Assembly: GCA_003427395.1 (NCBI GenBank)
Contig: BFEA01000595.1
Coordinates: 5,511 to 34,074 of the forward strand
DNA length: 28,564 nucleotides
From: Chara braunii
Lineage: Eukaryota; Streptophyta; Charophyceae; Charales; Characeae
Direction: 5' to 3'
The notes below the pieces were generated by a model. The model worked only from the letters and a program-made list of their open reading frames with translations, was not told the DNA's origin and made no database searches. A program made the position numbers and the translations under genes. Below, one piece after another: positions 19,614 to 28,356 of this stretch (within the stretch, counting starts at the first letter, position 1; every line of letters begins with the position of its first letter).

Positions 19614-19638
19614 ATATATATATATATATATATATATA
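19614..19638. repeat. (TA)n tract
   Basis: AT dinucleotide tail beside an inverted repeat copy. Confidence 0.9.
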
Positions 19639-19733
19639 TGGTCACAAACAGAACTGCCCGGTAAACCGTAGGCAGAGAGAGAGAAGAGGACAACAAACGA
19701 GGGGTTGTGACAAACTGTTTCGTCGGAGTTTCA
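19639..19733 (-). mobile_element. SINE-like repeat, short 5'-truncated copy
   Basis: Reverse-oriented tail (GCCTACGGTTTACC and CGTTTGTTGTCC on the minus strand) ending inside the hammerhead-like core at GAAACTCCGACG, where (TA)n begins. The truncation point is within a few bases of that of the copy at 5090. Confidence 0.75.
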
Positions 19734-19756
19734 TATATATATATATATATATATAT

Positions 19757-20155
19757 ATCGTCACAAACAGAACTGTCCAGTAAACCGTAGGCAGAGAGAG
19801 AGAAGAGGACAACAAACGAGAGGCTGTGACAAACAGTTTCGTTAGAGTTTCACCGACTCATCAGGAGGCTGAACCCCGAACATTCTACAAAATCCCCTCA
19901 CTGATTACACTGTAAATAATAATCTATCTAATCAAAGTAGACTATCACTCACCCACACCAGATGGAAAACTCTACAGACTGTCGGTTCACACCCCATCAC
20001 AAGCCAGCAAAACATCTATGAAACAAAGAAAGGTCTGTCACAGCCAAAAAATACACTCCAGATACGTCGCTGGCACTAGAGGCACAACATGGCCGCCTAG
20101 TAACAGCACCGACCACTGCCGCTCGACCTGACCGGAAAAAACAGTAGCAGAAAGT
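19757..20155 (-). mobile_element. SINE-like repeat, long copy
   Basis: Minus-strand counterpart of 4556-4930, nearly full length, with the GGCGGCCATGTTGTGCC head and common tail. Its hammerhead-like core keeps CTGATGA (19858-19864), GAAA (19837-19840) and GTC (19828-19830), but stem II is damaged (CTAAC in place of CCGAC), so this copy is probably inactive. Confidence 0.75.
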
Positions 20156-20172
20156 TAGCGAAGTCGTAGCAT

Positions 20173-20345
20173 ATATCTCACAAATAGAACTGTTTGGTAA
20201 ACCGTACGCAGAGAGAGAGAAGAGGACAACAAACGAGGGGCTGTGACAAACTATTTCGTCGGAGTTTCACCGACTCATCAGGAGGCTGAACCCTCAACAG
20301 TCAGCAGAATCCCCTCACTGATTACACTGTAAATGATAATCTATT
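20173..20345 (-). mobile_element. SINE-like repeat, partial copy with intact core
   Basis: A third minus-strand copy, cut off in the head region at (TA)n near 20346. It retains the tail and the best stem II of any copy. Confidence 0.75.
20235..20316 (-). ncRNA. Hammerhead-ribozyme-like motif, minus-strand copy
   Basis: Minus strand: CTGATGA (20281-20275), stem II GTCGG/CCGAC with 5 perfect pairs (20274-20270 with 20262-20258), GAAA (20257-20254), 3-bp stem III AUA/UGU (one G-U), and GTC (20247-20245). Predicted cleavage follows 20245. The unusual stem I is conserved: ACAG (20244-20241) with CTGT (20300-20297), and CCCCTC (20240-20235) with GAGGGG (20316-20311). The hairpin GAGG/CCTC again lies between stem I and CTGATGA. 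Confidence 0.55.
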
Positions 20346-20510
20346 TATATATATATATATGTATCACTTGACTATTTTAAATAGTTCAAGGCGACTAGGT
20401 TGGACAACCTAGTCATACACAAAAAAAAATAATAGTTGTGGTGTCATTTATTTGTGTATATTCAATGATTGAGCTAGACAATTGTTCCATAAGTTTGGAT
20501 GATCTAGCTT

Positions 20511-20769
20511 TATGCCCCATGTAAGCTGGGTATAAGGGATAAAACTATTGGTTGATAAGGTTTGACCTTAGGGTTGGTGAAAATACTTACCATTGTGGTT
20601 TGGACTTGCATGTGGTTGATTATGATTTTTACTTAGTTTAAGTTCCAGTTTGACAGATAGTTACTTCAATTGGTCGTCACATACTAGAGTTATAGGAGTT
20701 AGTTCAATTTTTTCATTTTTTGAGCTAACGTTTTTTACTTAGGTCAATTATCGCATTTTCTCGGATCAT
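20511..20769. other. Spacer between arrays A and B
   Basis: AT-rich, no reading frame. TTTTTTACTTAGGTCAATTAT near 20730 may be the edge of the next array. Confidence 0.4.
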
Positions 20770-21345
20770 TTATTATACTTGGTTTGTATAAATCTTACCA
20801 AGGTACTTCTGCTACGGGAAGCGCTGTCGAAATTTATACAAAACCAAGTAGTTATTCAAATCTGACTTTCAAAGTTCAACTTTTTATCTAAGTTTTATAT
20901 ATGGCTTAGTTAAAATCTGAAAAACTTTTTTTGGGGGGGGAAGTGCTGCCAATTTTTTTGTTAATTCAGGGAGTTGGACAAAATGTGACTTCGGAAAGTC
21001 AAGATTATTTTAGGTTCTTAACTTAGCTTTGTATAAATTTTAGAAAGCTACTTTCTCTACGAGAAGCGTTGTCGAAATTTCTACAAATCTAAGGAGTTAA
21101 TTAAATTTTCTCTTGATAAAACTCAAGTCTTATGTTCGAGTTCATATCTGAGTCAGTATAAATCTAGTAAGTCTACCTCTCTAAAGGAGATGGTGCCCAA
21201 TGTTTTACTGATTCAGAAAGTTCGACAAAATTTGACTTTCCAAAAGGTAAAGATTATTTCAGTTTTCGTATTCGGGCTAGTATAATTTATGAAAATACAT
21301 TTTTCATACGGGAAACGTTGTCGAAAGTTTCTTAGTTTGAACGAA
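20770..21345. repeat. Hairpin array B, about five units of 120 bp
   Basis: Five tandem units start near 20778, 20905, 21022, 21148 and 21270, so the period is about 117-127 bp. Each has an inner hairpin followed by a core near TACGGGAAGCGTTGTCGAAA, enclosed by unit-specific outer arms. Best outer stems: 20778-20792 with 20833-20848 (15 bp, one bulge), 21022-21040 with 21075-21093 (17 of 19 paired) and 21148-21158 with 21206-21216 (11 bp, one G-U). Inner example: TTCTC/GAGAA at 21053-21065. Spacers also share GACTTTC...AAAGTCAA words. No coding potential. Confidence 0.7.
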
Positions 21346-21941
21346 TCATATTATATTTTAACAGGTGTAGATTCTGGCTATCCACCCTGAATAGGAGAGA
21401 TTCTGTCAAAGGTCTACCTTTCTTTGGGCACTGACTTAGAGGTAGACTTAGACTTAGTTATCAAGAGAATCTGGAATGAGAATGTGCTATGGAGATTTAT
21501 TCATTATGCACTGATAGTCTAGCCTTGCGCATTGGTCTGTTTTTTGTCATAGAACTTCCTTGGACATTTTGATTCGGAATTGAGACTAGATTCGGCTTGA
21601 TCCCACGAGAATCATCTTCTGTTATCACTCAACCTAAATATTTTAGCCATGTGGTTTGAATTGTTTCATTGGGTTTTCACCCGGACTTTATTGAATGGTC
21701 ATTTAACAAAGATATTGAGTGTTTTATTTATGGAAGGTTAGATAAAGGTTGGGGTTTGTATGACCAAAGTGAGGGGTATAAGTGCAGAAAGTGGTCGAAG
21801 TTGCCTCCGTGTATTGCATGAATTTTTTGTTGAATCTTTGTTGTAATTACAAGTAAGTTCGTGGTTTAGACTTTGAATTTGATTGTCTGCAATTGGGTAT
21901 CGAAAGAGTTAATTAGAGTATGCCTTGAGAAAGAAAAGAGA
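21346..21941. other. AT-rich spacer without recognised gene
   Basis: A short palindrome AAAGG-TCTA-CCTTT lies near 21409. No exon or RNA gene supported. Confidence 0.5.
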
Positions 21942-21958
21942 TTTTTTTTTTTTTTTTA
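21942..21958. repeat. Poly-T run of 17
   Basis: On the minus strand this is a poly-A run downstream of the Gypsy remnant. It may mark its 3' limit but is not typical of an LTR element. Confidence 0.8.
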
Positions 21959-22469
21959 CTTTTTATATTATTATAGTTGGACGTTGGAGTCCGTGGCCAC
22001 TGTCAAAGTCAAACCCCTTCATTTCTCTTCAGACCCTGGATGATGAAACTTGGCTCCAAGGCCTCGAGAGACGACTGTCACCACAGGTATGAACTTGTGT
22101 ACCACCCACTCTCCGCAGGGTGCAGAAAAATGTGTGGTTCTCAATCATTTTTGCGGTTATCTGGTGTTGAGAGATTACCCCCTCAAGGCGCGTGTCAGCT
22201 GACACTTGAGTGTCGAAAGCGACCCTCGAGACCATCGAGGGCCACAAGATTATGGGTACTACATAGTACTCCATCGTTGCGACTGCTTGCATATGCTTGC
22301 ATTGCTAGTCGATATGAGAAAGTTATGCGTCTGCGCGGTTTTATTCTAAGTCTCGCGCGTGTCGCCTATCCGATTTTCAGATTGAAAGGTTATGGGTTGG
22401 ATACCGAAGGGACTATGAGTGTTTCGTTTTGTTTTGTTTTGTGTGTGTTTTTAATTTTATGTTTTTATT
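21959..22469. other. Unassigned sequence downstream of Gypsy remnant
   Basis: Minus strand open in part (22029-22292), with DTQVSADTRLEGVISQ vaguely like an RNase H start, but the match is too weak to call. Palindromes GTGTCAGCTGACAC (22192-22205) and CCCTCG/CGAGGG (22223-22241) occur. The plus-strand 230-codon frame across here is a shadow: part of it runs antisense to the recognisable Gypsy sequence at 22500-22610. Confidence 0.35.
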
Positions 22470-23612
22470 GTGGTGTATTTCTTCAAAATTTGCACGTATC
22501 GAGGAAGCTCCTAAGGTCCATTATCGAACGGAATACTGACCATTCGATAATCTTGTCCGTTTTTTTTACGTCCGATCGACGACCGTTCTCATTGCAGACG
22601 AACCCTAAGATGATACTTCATGCAATGCTTAGATTTTGCCCTACTTGCCGTATGGTTATGCTCTTGTAGCATGCTTCTAGACAAATCGCCTTACTCGTGG
22701 CATAACTTCATCTTCTTCCTTCTCTTTTGTTTTTTTTTACTGCCAAGTCATCAATATATGGCTAGGTGATATGCGGAATGACTGTCTGCATGGCCTGAAT
22801 CTGCCTTTGAACCATCGCCACTGCATTAGTCCACCCTTGTGGGGCTACATTCATGTGAATTAGCCCTTTCGGCGTGTGCATTGTTGTTACCGGTCTATCC
22901 GACGGATAAACAGGAAACTGGTCATACCCAGAATAAAGGTTTATAAGTAAGATTATATGTCACCCTGCGTATGACTCAGATAGTCCATCTGCGTTCGGTA
23001 ACCTTCCTGCATCTTGCACAGTTACAACATTTAACCGCTGCAAAAATCTTGCACTCACCGTACTGTTTCATTAGGTTTGACAAAAAAAAAACACGGGGAT
23101 GCATACGGTCCGTTGAAATAATCGGCAACGTGTGTTCGCATTTTGCCATCCAGATAGTCCACCACCTTTTTCTCCTCGTCAGGATTGGGGTATCGTGCAC
23201 CTCTTAAGTTCCACGGCTCATGCGGTATGGTATGGATCCGGATCATCAGAATTTTGTCCACGTCCAACTTCCGGTGTTGGTCGTCATCGAAATCTTACAC
23301 GTGATGCCTCTTTTTCATTAACTCTACCATCAAAACTTTCTCTTGGGGCGAAAAACAATCAGACTCCCCCACTATCAACTTTCCCTCATTCTCCTCGTTG
23401 ATATGACAAGGGTCATTCGTCACATGTTCTCGCATTCTCCGTATCAACCCTCGTTCTCGTTCGTAGTAAATTTCCTCATCGTCGCTGAGACTTTCTTTTA
23501 CGTATGTATTGTATGCATTCGTGAGTTTATTATCTCAATAACTCATCAGTCTAAATGCCTTTGCGAGCTTTGGAAGATCCGTCTCTCCAAGGGGGGTCTG
23601 ATATGAAGTGAA
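22470..23612 (-). pseudogene. Ty3/Gypsy pol remnant: reverse transcriptase region
   Basis: Reading the minus strand: an acidic linker (SLSDDEEIYYERERGL) leads to EPWNLRGARYPNPDEEKK and GPYASPCFFFVKPNETVR, a classical start of the Gypsy reverse transcriptase. After a frame change come QRLNVVTVQDAGRLPNAD, YSGYDQFPV (22935-22909, first catalytic Asp), APQGWTNAVA (22848-22819) and PYIDDLA (22761-22741, YxDD box). The thumb/connection follows, with LGFVCNENGRRSDVKKTDKI (about 22608-22549) and MDLRSFLDTCKF. Stops include TAA before DFDDDQ, TGA after SYAG, TAG before PYIDD and TGA where Trp is expected after CKF. Gag, protease, a convincing RNase H, integrase and LTRs were not found. The right end abuts Helitron helicase sequence at about 23612. 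Confidence 0.88.
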
Positions 23613-23960
23613 CATTTTCATCTAAAATAATGATTGTTTTAAAAAATCGATAAAGTTTGAATCTTTCGTCATCAAATGTAATAGATGTTTGTTTTTTTGT
23701 TGGTTCTTCGTATAATGACTTACTCATAACTGGTGGCATTTGAAACCAATCGCCTGACATAATAATATGTAATCCTCCGAATGTCAAATTTATTTTTATT
23801 TCTGCTGGTAATGCTATATCTAGATTGACCGCTTGTTCTTTGTTAATCATACTAGTTTCGTCGATTACAAGAAGTTGAAGTTCTGAAGAAAAGTTTGGAA
23901 TTCCTTCAAAATTTGTGTTGTGTTGTTCGAAGGCATATTCTTTTTCAAAGTTATGCATGC
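23613..23960 (-). pseudogene. Helitron PIF1-like helicase fragment
   Basis: Minus strand reading with LLVIDETSM (Walker B, Asp-Glu at about 23862-23857) and GGLHIIMSGDWFQMPPV (about 23778-23728, PIF1 motif III region), then YRFFKTIIILDENVHF where the sequence passes abruptly into Gypsy. PIF1-type helicases form the C-terminal half of Helitron Rep-Hel proteins. The Walker A part and everything after motif III are missing or unrecognisable. Confidence 0.85.
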
Positions 23961-25252
23961 CGATCCAACTGTGAATTGTGGTTCCATAAATTCTGACTGT
24001 TGTTTTTCCCGTAATAATTCTTTTTGCAACTGCTTTTGATATTTGTTAAGCATTGCAAAACGTTTGGATCTGTACAATGACATGCGACTTTCATGTTCCT
24101 CCTTCTCATGTTAAAAACATTAGCAGGGTTTTTTTTTTTTTTTTTTTTTTATGTCATTCTATGTTATGTGTTCTGGTTTATCATTATGCTCTACTTGATT
24201 ATGTCATGTTTTTTAAAAGACATGATTCTGCAAGAGCAAAAACTATATATTATTTTTTTGTAAGTTGAAATTGTTTTGACATTTTCGATATTGTAGGTTT
24301 TTTTTTTTTTTTGACAAATTCTGTTAGATTGTTGTAGATATGTGATGCTTGATCATTATAAAACATTTCTTGGTAATTTTTATCGCGTTAGTTGAGATAT
24401 GTGGTACTAAGGATGATTTTCTGAGTATTGTAATGAACATTCATTAGTATTCGTCAGATTATGAGTTTTTTTATATGTTTGTAAAGTTAAAATGTCGTTC
24501 AAAATTTGACTTTTTAAAATATATGATAAGGGTTTGTTTTTTCGATTTATATTTATGCATGTTTTGGACGTTTTTCTGCTGTTTGAATCATGAGTGTACG
24601 ATATGGAGATGTTTTGTGTTTGCTAAATGGTTGTGGTGTAGGAATCATTGAAAATGTATAGGATCATTGAGTGTTTTTTTTTAATCTTGTATATCATTTA
24701 TAAAATTTATGTTGTTTACTAAAGTAAAAATCATCATAATCTTCATTCGTAATGTTTGTTTGTGTTTTAAAATGTTTGTCATTTATTGTTGAATTGATAT
24801 CATCTTCTAACATTGTATCTGTAGTTGTGTAAGTTGGGCAATTCGCTTGGACTTCGGCTACTCATTTTCGTGGGAATTGGTAATCTTGCATGTTTTAATC
24901 TATTGAACGAGCAAAAATAGGCATGATATTATAATATTACAGAAATTGTGTTTATTTGTCAGTGTTGTTAGGTAGTAATTTTTGAAGGTTGCAGAATGGT
25001 TTGAATAATAATAGAGTTAGTTGACAATTTCGAGTTGATTTTTTTTGTGTTTTACATGTTTCATAAAATGGAATGCAAGATTCTTATAGAATATTTGATA
25101 TTCGTGGAATTCTATATCGACCGAGACATTTTCATTTGTATAATGGGTGATCTTTGGTCAACATTTAATCAGCGCCAGAAGATAAAATATTATTTTTTTC
25201 TCAAATGATATGAAGTGAATGCATAGAGAGAAAATAGTGATTAACAATGTGA
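23961..25252 (-). pseudogene. Degraded middle of Helitron
   Basis: Very AT-rich, with poly-T runs (24129-24150, 24299-24312). The short minus frame at 23865-24083 includes VGSACITLKKNMPSNNTT, next to the helicase. The rest should be the region between Rep and helicase by position, but it is not recognisable. Confidence 0.45.
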
Positions 25253-26531
25253 TCAAAACTTATAATCGTTTAAAGGATGAATGAAAACACAAGCATCATT
25301 GTCGTGTTCTATGATGCATTTTGTTTCTGTGTTTTCTAAAAGTCGTTTGAACATTTGATGTAGGTTCAAAAAAATATAATAGTGACATGTATATTCAGAA
25401 GATTGTCTAATTATATATAAAGCACACAATGGACCAACAACTTCTTGTTTGTATGTCATTGTGAATATTTATGATGTCAGTCGTTTACGTGCTTTTGTAT
25501 TTAAAAGCATTGGTTTGTTTGTTTGCGCCAGTTTTTCTCGTTATTCTCTTTCATCAAATGCAGCTAATTGCAAAACAACATTACAATCGATTTTATTTTG
25601 GTCTTGGTAGTGTATCTACAAGAGTTATATATACAGTCGCTAACTTCAACACCTCCGAATAAGGGTTGTATGTCGCGGTTGCATTTGAAAGTTCCAAGAA
25701 TGACATCGTTATAATTATTAATGTATTCGTGTCCCAATATATTGTAATACACCTTCGAATAAGGGTTGTGTATTGTAATTGCATTTTAAGGTTCCGAAAA
25801 TGACATCGTTATAATTATTAATGTATTCGTGTCCAAAAATGTGTTATAATTCAATGTCTGAAGGTTTAAGTATTGTTCGTTTTTTATGTGTTTGATGGTA
25901 TAAGTATCAACAAACTTCATCTGTTTTTATTCATCGTGATTTTTTGAAACATGATCTCAAATGCGTCCAATGATGAGTTTGTACGAGGTAAACAAGTAGA
26001 CATACATTTGATTTGAAGTAATTACTATCAAATCTATTATGACTTGGGTTCAGTGACATATTGACAAGTAGTTGTGAATATTCATTCAAATGAATTGGGT
26101 TTTCTATATTTCTTTAATAAGTATTTAAAGGAGTATCTTGATTTTGTAATGAAAGCAATGTATCATTTTTTGTTGTTTAGAAAATGTTTTGGCGTAAGAA
26201 GTGTTGCGAGCTAAGTTTTGTTTGACATTTTTCACATTGTCCACTTATTGGTTCTTTAAAATGTTTTAGGTCTTGATTGTTTTTAAAAGGTGAGCAATAT
26301 GGATTATTATTTATTTGAATTGGAGCGTGACAAGGTCCTTGCGCATGACAGGTTAATGATTGCATGTGTAATTGAAGTTGTGACAATAGTATCAACATAA
26401 TTTGTGATAGTGGTATTCAAATCACACGTAGATGTTTGAAGTTGATCATAAGTGTTTGTAGTAGACGGGACATTTTTAAGCCAAATTATGCAATGAAGAT
26501 GTAATGTTCCATGTCCTTGTGTTTCGACCAT
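25253..26531 (-). pseudogene. Helitron Rep (helitron-like N) fragments
   Basis: Several minus-strand frames in Helitron order. First is MVETQGHGTLHLHCIIWL (from 26531), matching the His-hydrophobic-His signature of the HUH Rep nuclease (His codons near 26501 and 26495). Next is a Cys-rich CEKCQTKL segment, then INNYNDVILGTFKCNRDIQ (about 25722-25666), the conserved Asn-Tyr/Asn-x-Asp-Ile-Gln region. Last is QEVVGPLCALYIIRQSSEYT near the lower end. Frames are interrupted. The Tyr nucleophile motif was not identified. Confidence 0.82.
25649..25835. repeat. Tandem duplication with 100-bp offset in Helitron Rep
   Basis: The segment from 25649 is repeated at 25749 with near identity over about 87 bp (CCGAATAAGGGTTGT and ATGACATCGTTATAATTATT in both). 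It duplicates the region encoding NNYNDVI-GTFKCN-DIQ. The 100-bp offset is not a multiple of three, so the two copies lie in different frames. Confidence 0.88.
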
Positions 26532-27241
26532 GCCACAAACCGTATTGACGTCTCTAAATAATCCTCCGTTTGGTAATGATTTTTATGTTTTTCTAGGTAA
26601 ACTAATAAATGTTTAAAAAAATATGTTTACTAGCCGATCAAATAGTCTTGTTGATGCAATGTTATCGGTTATTGAGACAAATTTCAGTTGAGATAATCGT
26701 TTGTGTGGTGTATTTTCAAACGCATTTATAAAGTCTGCTACAATTAAAATCTATGTATAGGATGCAAATATTAATGACATATCTGTGTTATTGGTAAAAA
26801 AAATCTTGGCTGACCAAATCGATCGCATGTTACGAATGTTTTTTGTCGTTGAGCACGACGTTATGCGTTGCTTCCCGTAATGTATGCTTCACTGCATTCG
26901 ATAATTTTTAAGAATATATTCACTGTATCACAGATAGGTAATGACGGATGACCGCAACGTCGTCGACGATTGTTTTCTACGTCAATTTGTAATTCTTCTG
27001 TTGTAATGTTTTATATCAGTTTATGTGATGAAGGATGAGAATTGCATGTTATACTTGTCATTATGTAACCTCGATCAAGTGTTAGTGTATCGAATGAGGC
27101 TAACACGTAGTGTTGATCTTGTATAAATTTTATATGGCTAAGTATGCAATAATGTTTCACACAAAGTTTTTTTGATACATGAACTCTCCAATCGAGTTCT
27201 TTTGTAAAACCTCTTCCAAACGGAAATAGGTGAGGAAACAT
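26532..27241 (-). pseudogene. Helitron Rep N-terminal region
   Basis: Minus-strand frame 27241-27011 begins MFPHLFPFGRGFTKELDWRV, matching the FPxLFPxGxG block that precedes the Rep domain in Helitron proteins, and continues VSKKLCVKHYCILSH. The following 500 nt toward the HLH motif are AT-rich and broken. Confidence 0.75.
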
Positions 27242-27461
27242 TTTTGCATCTAATATTGAATCAAATGCATTTGTAAATTTCGAAGAATAATTAACTGGAA
27301 AAAAAATGTATTATTAATGTTTTGAATATGTTGGTGTATAATTTGTTTCTCTATAAAATTATCAATTATTGTTGTTGAATGACTAAAAATTACTGAATTT
27401 TTTATGTAAGTTTTTTCATCAGAACAATTTGAAGAAGCATTTATAGCGTCTTACCCATTGT

Positions 27462-27731
27462 CTAAATTTTTGCTATATGTTTATCATTTATATGATCAAT
27501 GACTGAAGCGAGCATAAAGTCGTCAGTTTGTATTGGAATGTTGTTAATCACAGATCTATTGAGTTCGATATCATTATAAAAAGTATTATATAATTTATAA
27601 AATAAAAATAATTTTAAAACAACATGTTGTCGTACATCATGTAATTTTTTTATTCGTGTAAATTGAACATTTGTGAAAGGTTCAGCTGAACTTATTCTGT
27701 AAATTGCATTTGTGCTAAGTTGGCGTCGCAA
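27462..27731 (-). pseudogene. Helitron N-terminal segment, 89 codons
   Basis: Open minus-strand frame containing KLFLFYKLYNTFYNDIELNR and DDFMLASVIDHINDKHIAKI. Position and direction fit the region upstream of the FPHLFPFGRG block. No specific domain known to me. Confidence 0.5.
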
Positions 27732-27949
27732 TAAATTGTTAGTGGCCTTGTAACAACATCAAAAAGTAGTAAATGCGAATGAATAGAACGATGTAAGCCG
27801 CCTTGCATAATTTTTATTTATGTTAGTATAGTGTGAGACTTGTCATTATTATTTCTTATTATGTTGGAGAAGGAATTGTAAATGGTAAACAACCGATAAA
27901 AAAATGATTAACAATGGTAAATTTTGGGAGTCGTAGTTGATTTGTTTTT

Positions 27950-28287
27950 TTTAATAATGATATGTTGCATTGTACGCATATATCAAATATGATATCTATA
28001 TCAGTGATTTTGATGTCTGCTCTTGAAAGCACAACATTTGTAAATATTGGCGATATATTTGAGCAATCATACTATTGTTTTGAAGTTACTGGAAAGAATA
28101 AACATGCTTGCATACTCTGCAATGTTTTATCATCTTCTATAAAATAAGTCAATAAATGTGATTGTAGTTCAAATTTGTCACATACAGAACATATTCCTTC
28201 CGTACGAGGCCCCGTACGAGGCCCCGTACGAGGCCCCGAACGTTCGGGTGTCAGCTTAGGGGTCTCAGTACGTTTGGCCTGACAACC
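27950..28287 (-). pseudogene. Helitron 5' exon with CxxC and GPRT repeats
   Basis: Minus-strand reading from 28287 starts GCQAKRTETPKLTPERS, has three GPRT repeats, then EGICSVCDKFELQSHLLTYF (a CxxC as in the zinc-finger N termini of Helitron proteins) and, after one TAG, DIKITDIDIIFDICVQCNI. A 3' splice acceptor immediately precedes it. Confidence 0.55.
28200..28235. repeat. Three tandem 12-bp repeats
   Basis: CCGTACGAGGCC occurs three times without change and is followed by the palindrome CCGAACGTTCGG (28236-28247). In the minus-strand frame each unit encodes GPRT. It is GC-rich in an otherwise AT-rich region. Confidence 0.95.
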
Positions 28288-28356
28288 CTGTAAATAATAA
28301 TAAATTTTTAAAATATAATCAAATATATTTTCAAAACAACATATATATACACTTAC
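28288..28356 (-). other. Predicted 69-nt intron near Helitron 5' end
   Basis: Minus strand CTTTGAG|GTAAGTG at 28356 and TATTATTTACAG|GG at 28288. It is AT-rich and of typical short-intron size. A short ATG reading (MTNTKKLPL) ends at the donor but would not enter the downstream frame, so an indel or another start is needed. Confidence 0.5.

Larger units (their letters stand above)
19033..20510. repeat. Hairpin array A, conserved TTGTTCCATAAGTTTGGAT loop
   Basis: Seven units start near 19039, 19101, 19179, 19266, 19341, 19453 and 20479. Each has a core close to TTGTTCCATAAGTTTGGAT flanked by unit-specific complementary arms. Clear stems: 19258-19265 with 19290-19297 (8 bp); 19334-19341 with 19363-19370 (8 bp, two G-U); 19447-19453 with 19476-19482 plus 19443-19446 with 19485-19488; 20471-20478 with 20503-20510 (8 bp, one G-U). 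Units 1 and 3 are weak. Spacing is 62-112 nt except where a 0.7-kb cluster of hammerhead-tailed repeats interrupts. No coding potential. Confidence 0.7.

Noticed and set aside
22029-22292. Possible Gypsy RNase H (DTQVSADTRLEGVISQ)
   Set aside because: Only a loose resemblance; the expected spacing and catalytic residues could not be matched.
21977-22669. 230-codon open frame on the plus strand
   Set aside because: Its 3' part runs opposite the recognisable Gypsy thumb/connection sequence on the minus strand, so it is a shadow.
22620-22669. MLRFCPTCRMVM, resembling the start of small RNA polymerase zinc-ribbon subunits
   Set aside because: No second CxxC and no downstream exon was found, and the stretch overlaps antisense Gypsy sequence.
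23524-23549. CTGATGAG followed by a hairpin on the minus strand, like a hammerhead
   Set aside because: The required GAAA and stem III/GUC are absent, and the sequence is part of the Gypsy reading frame.
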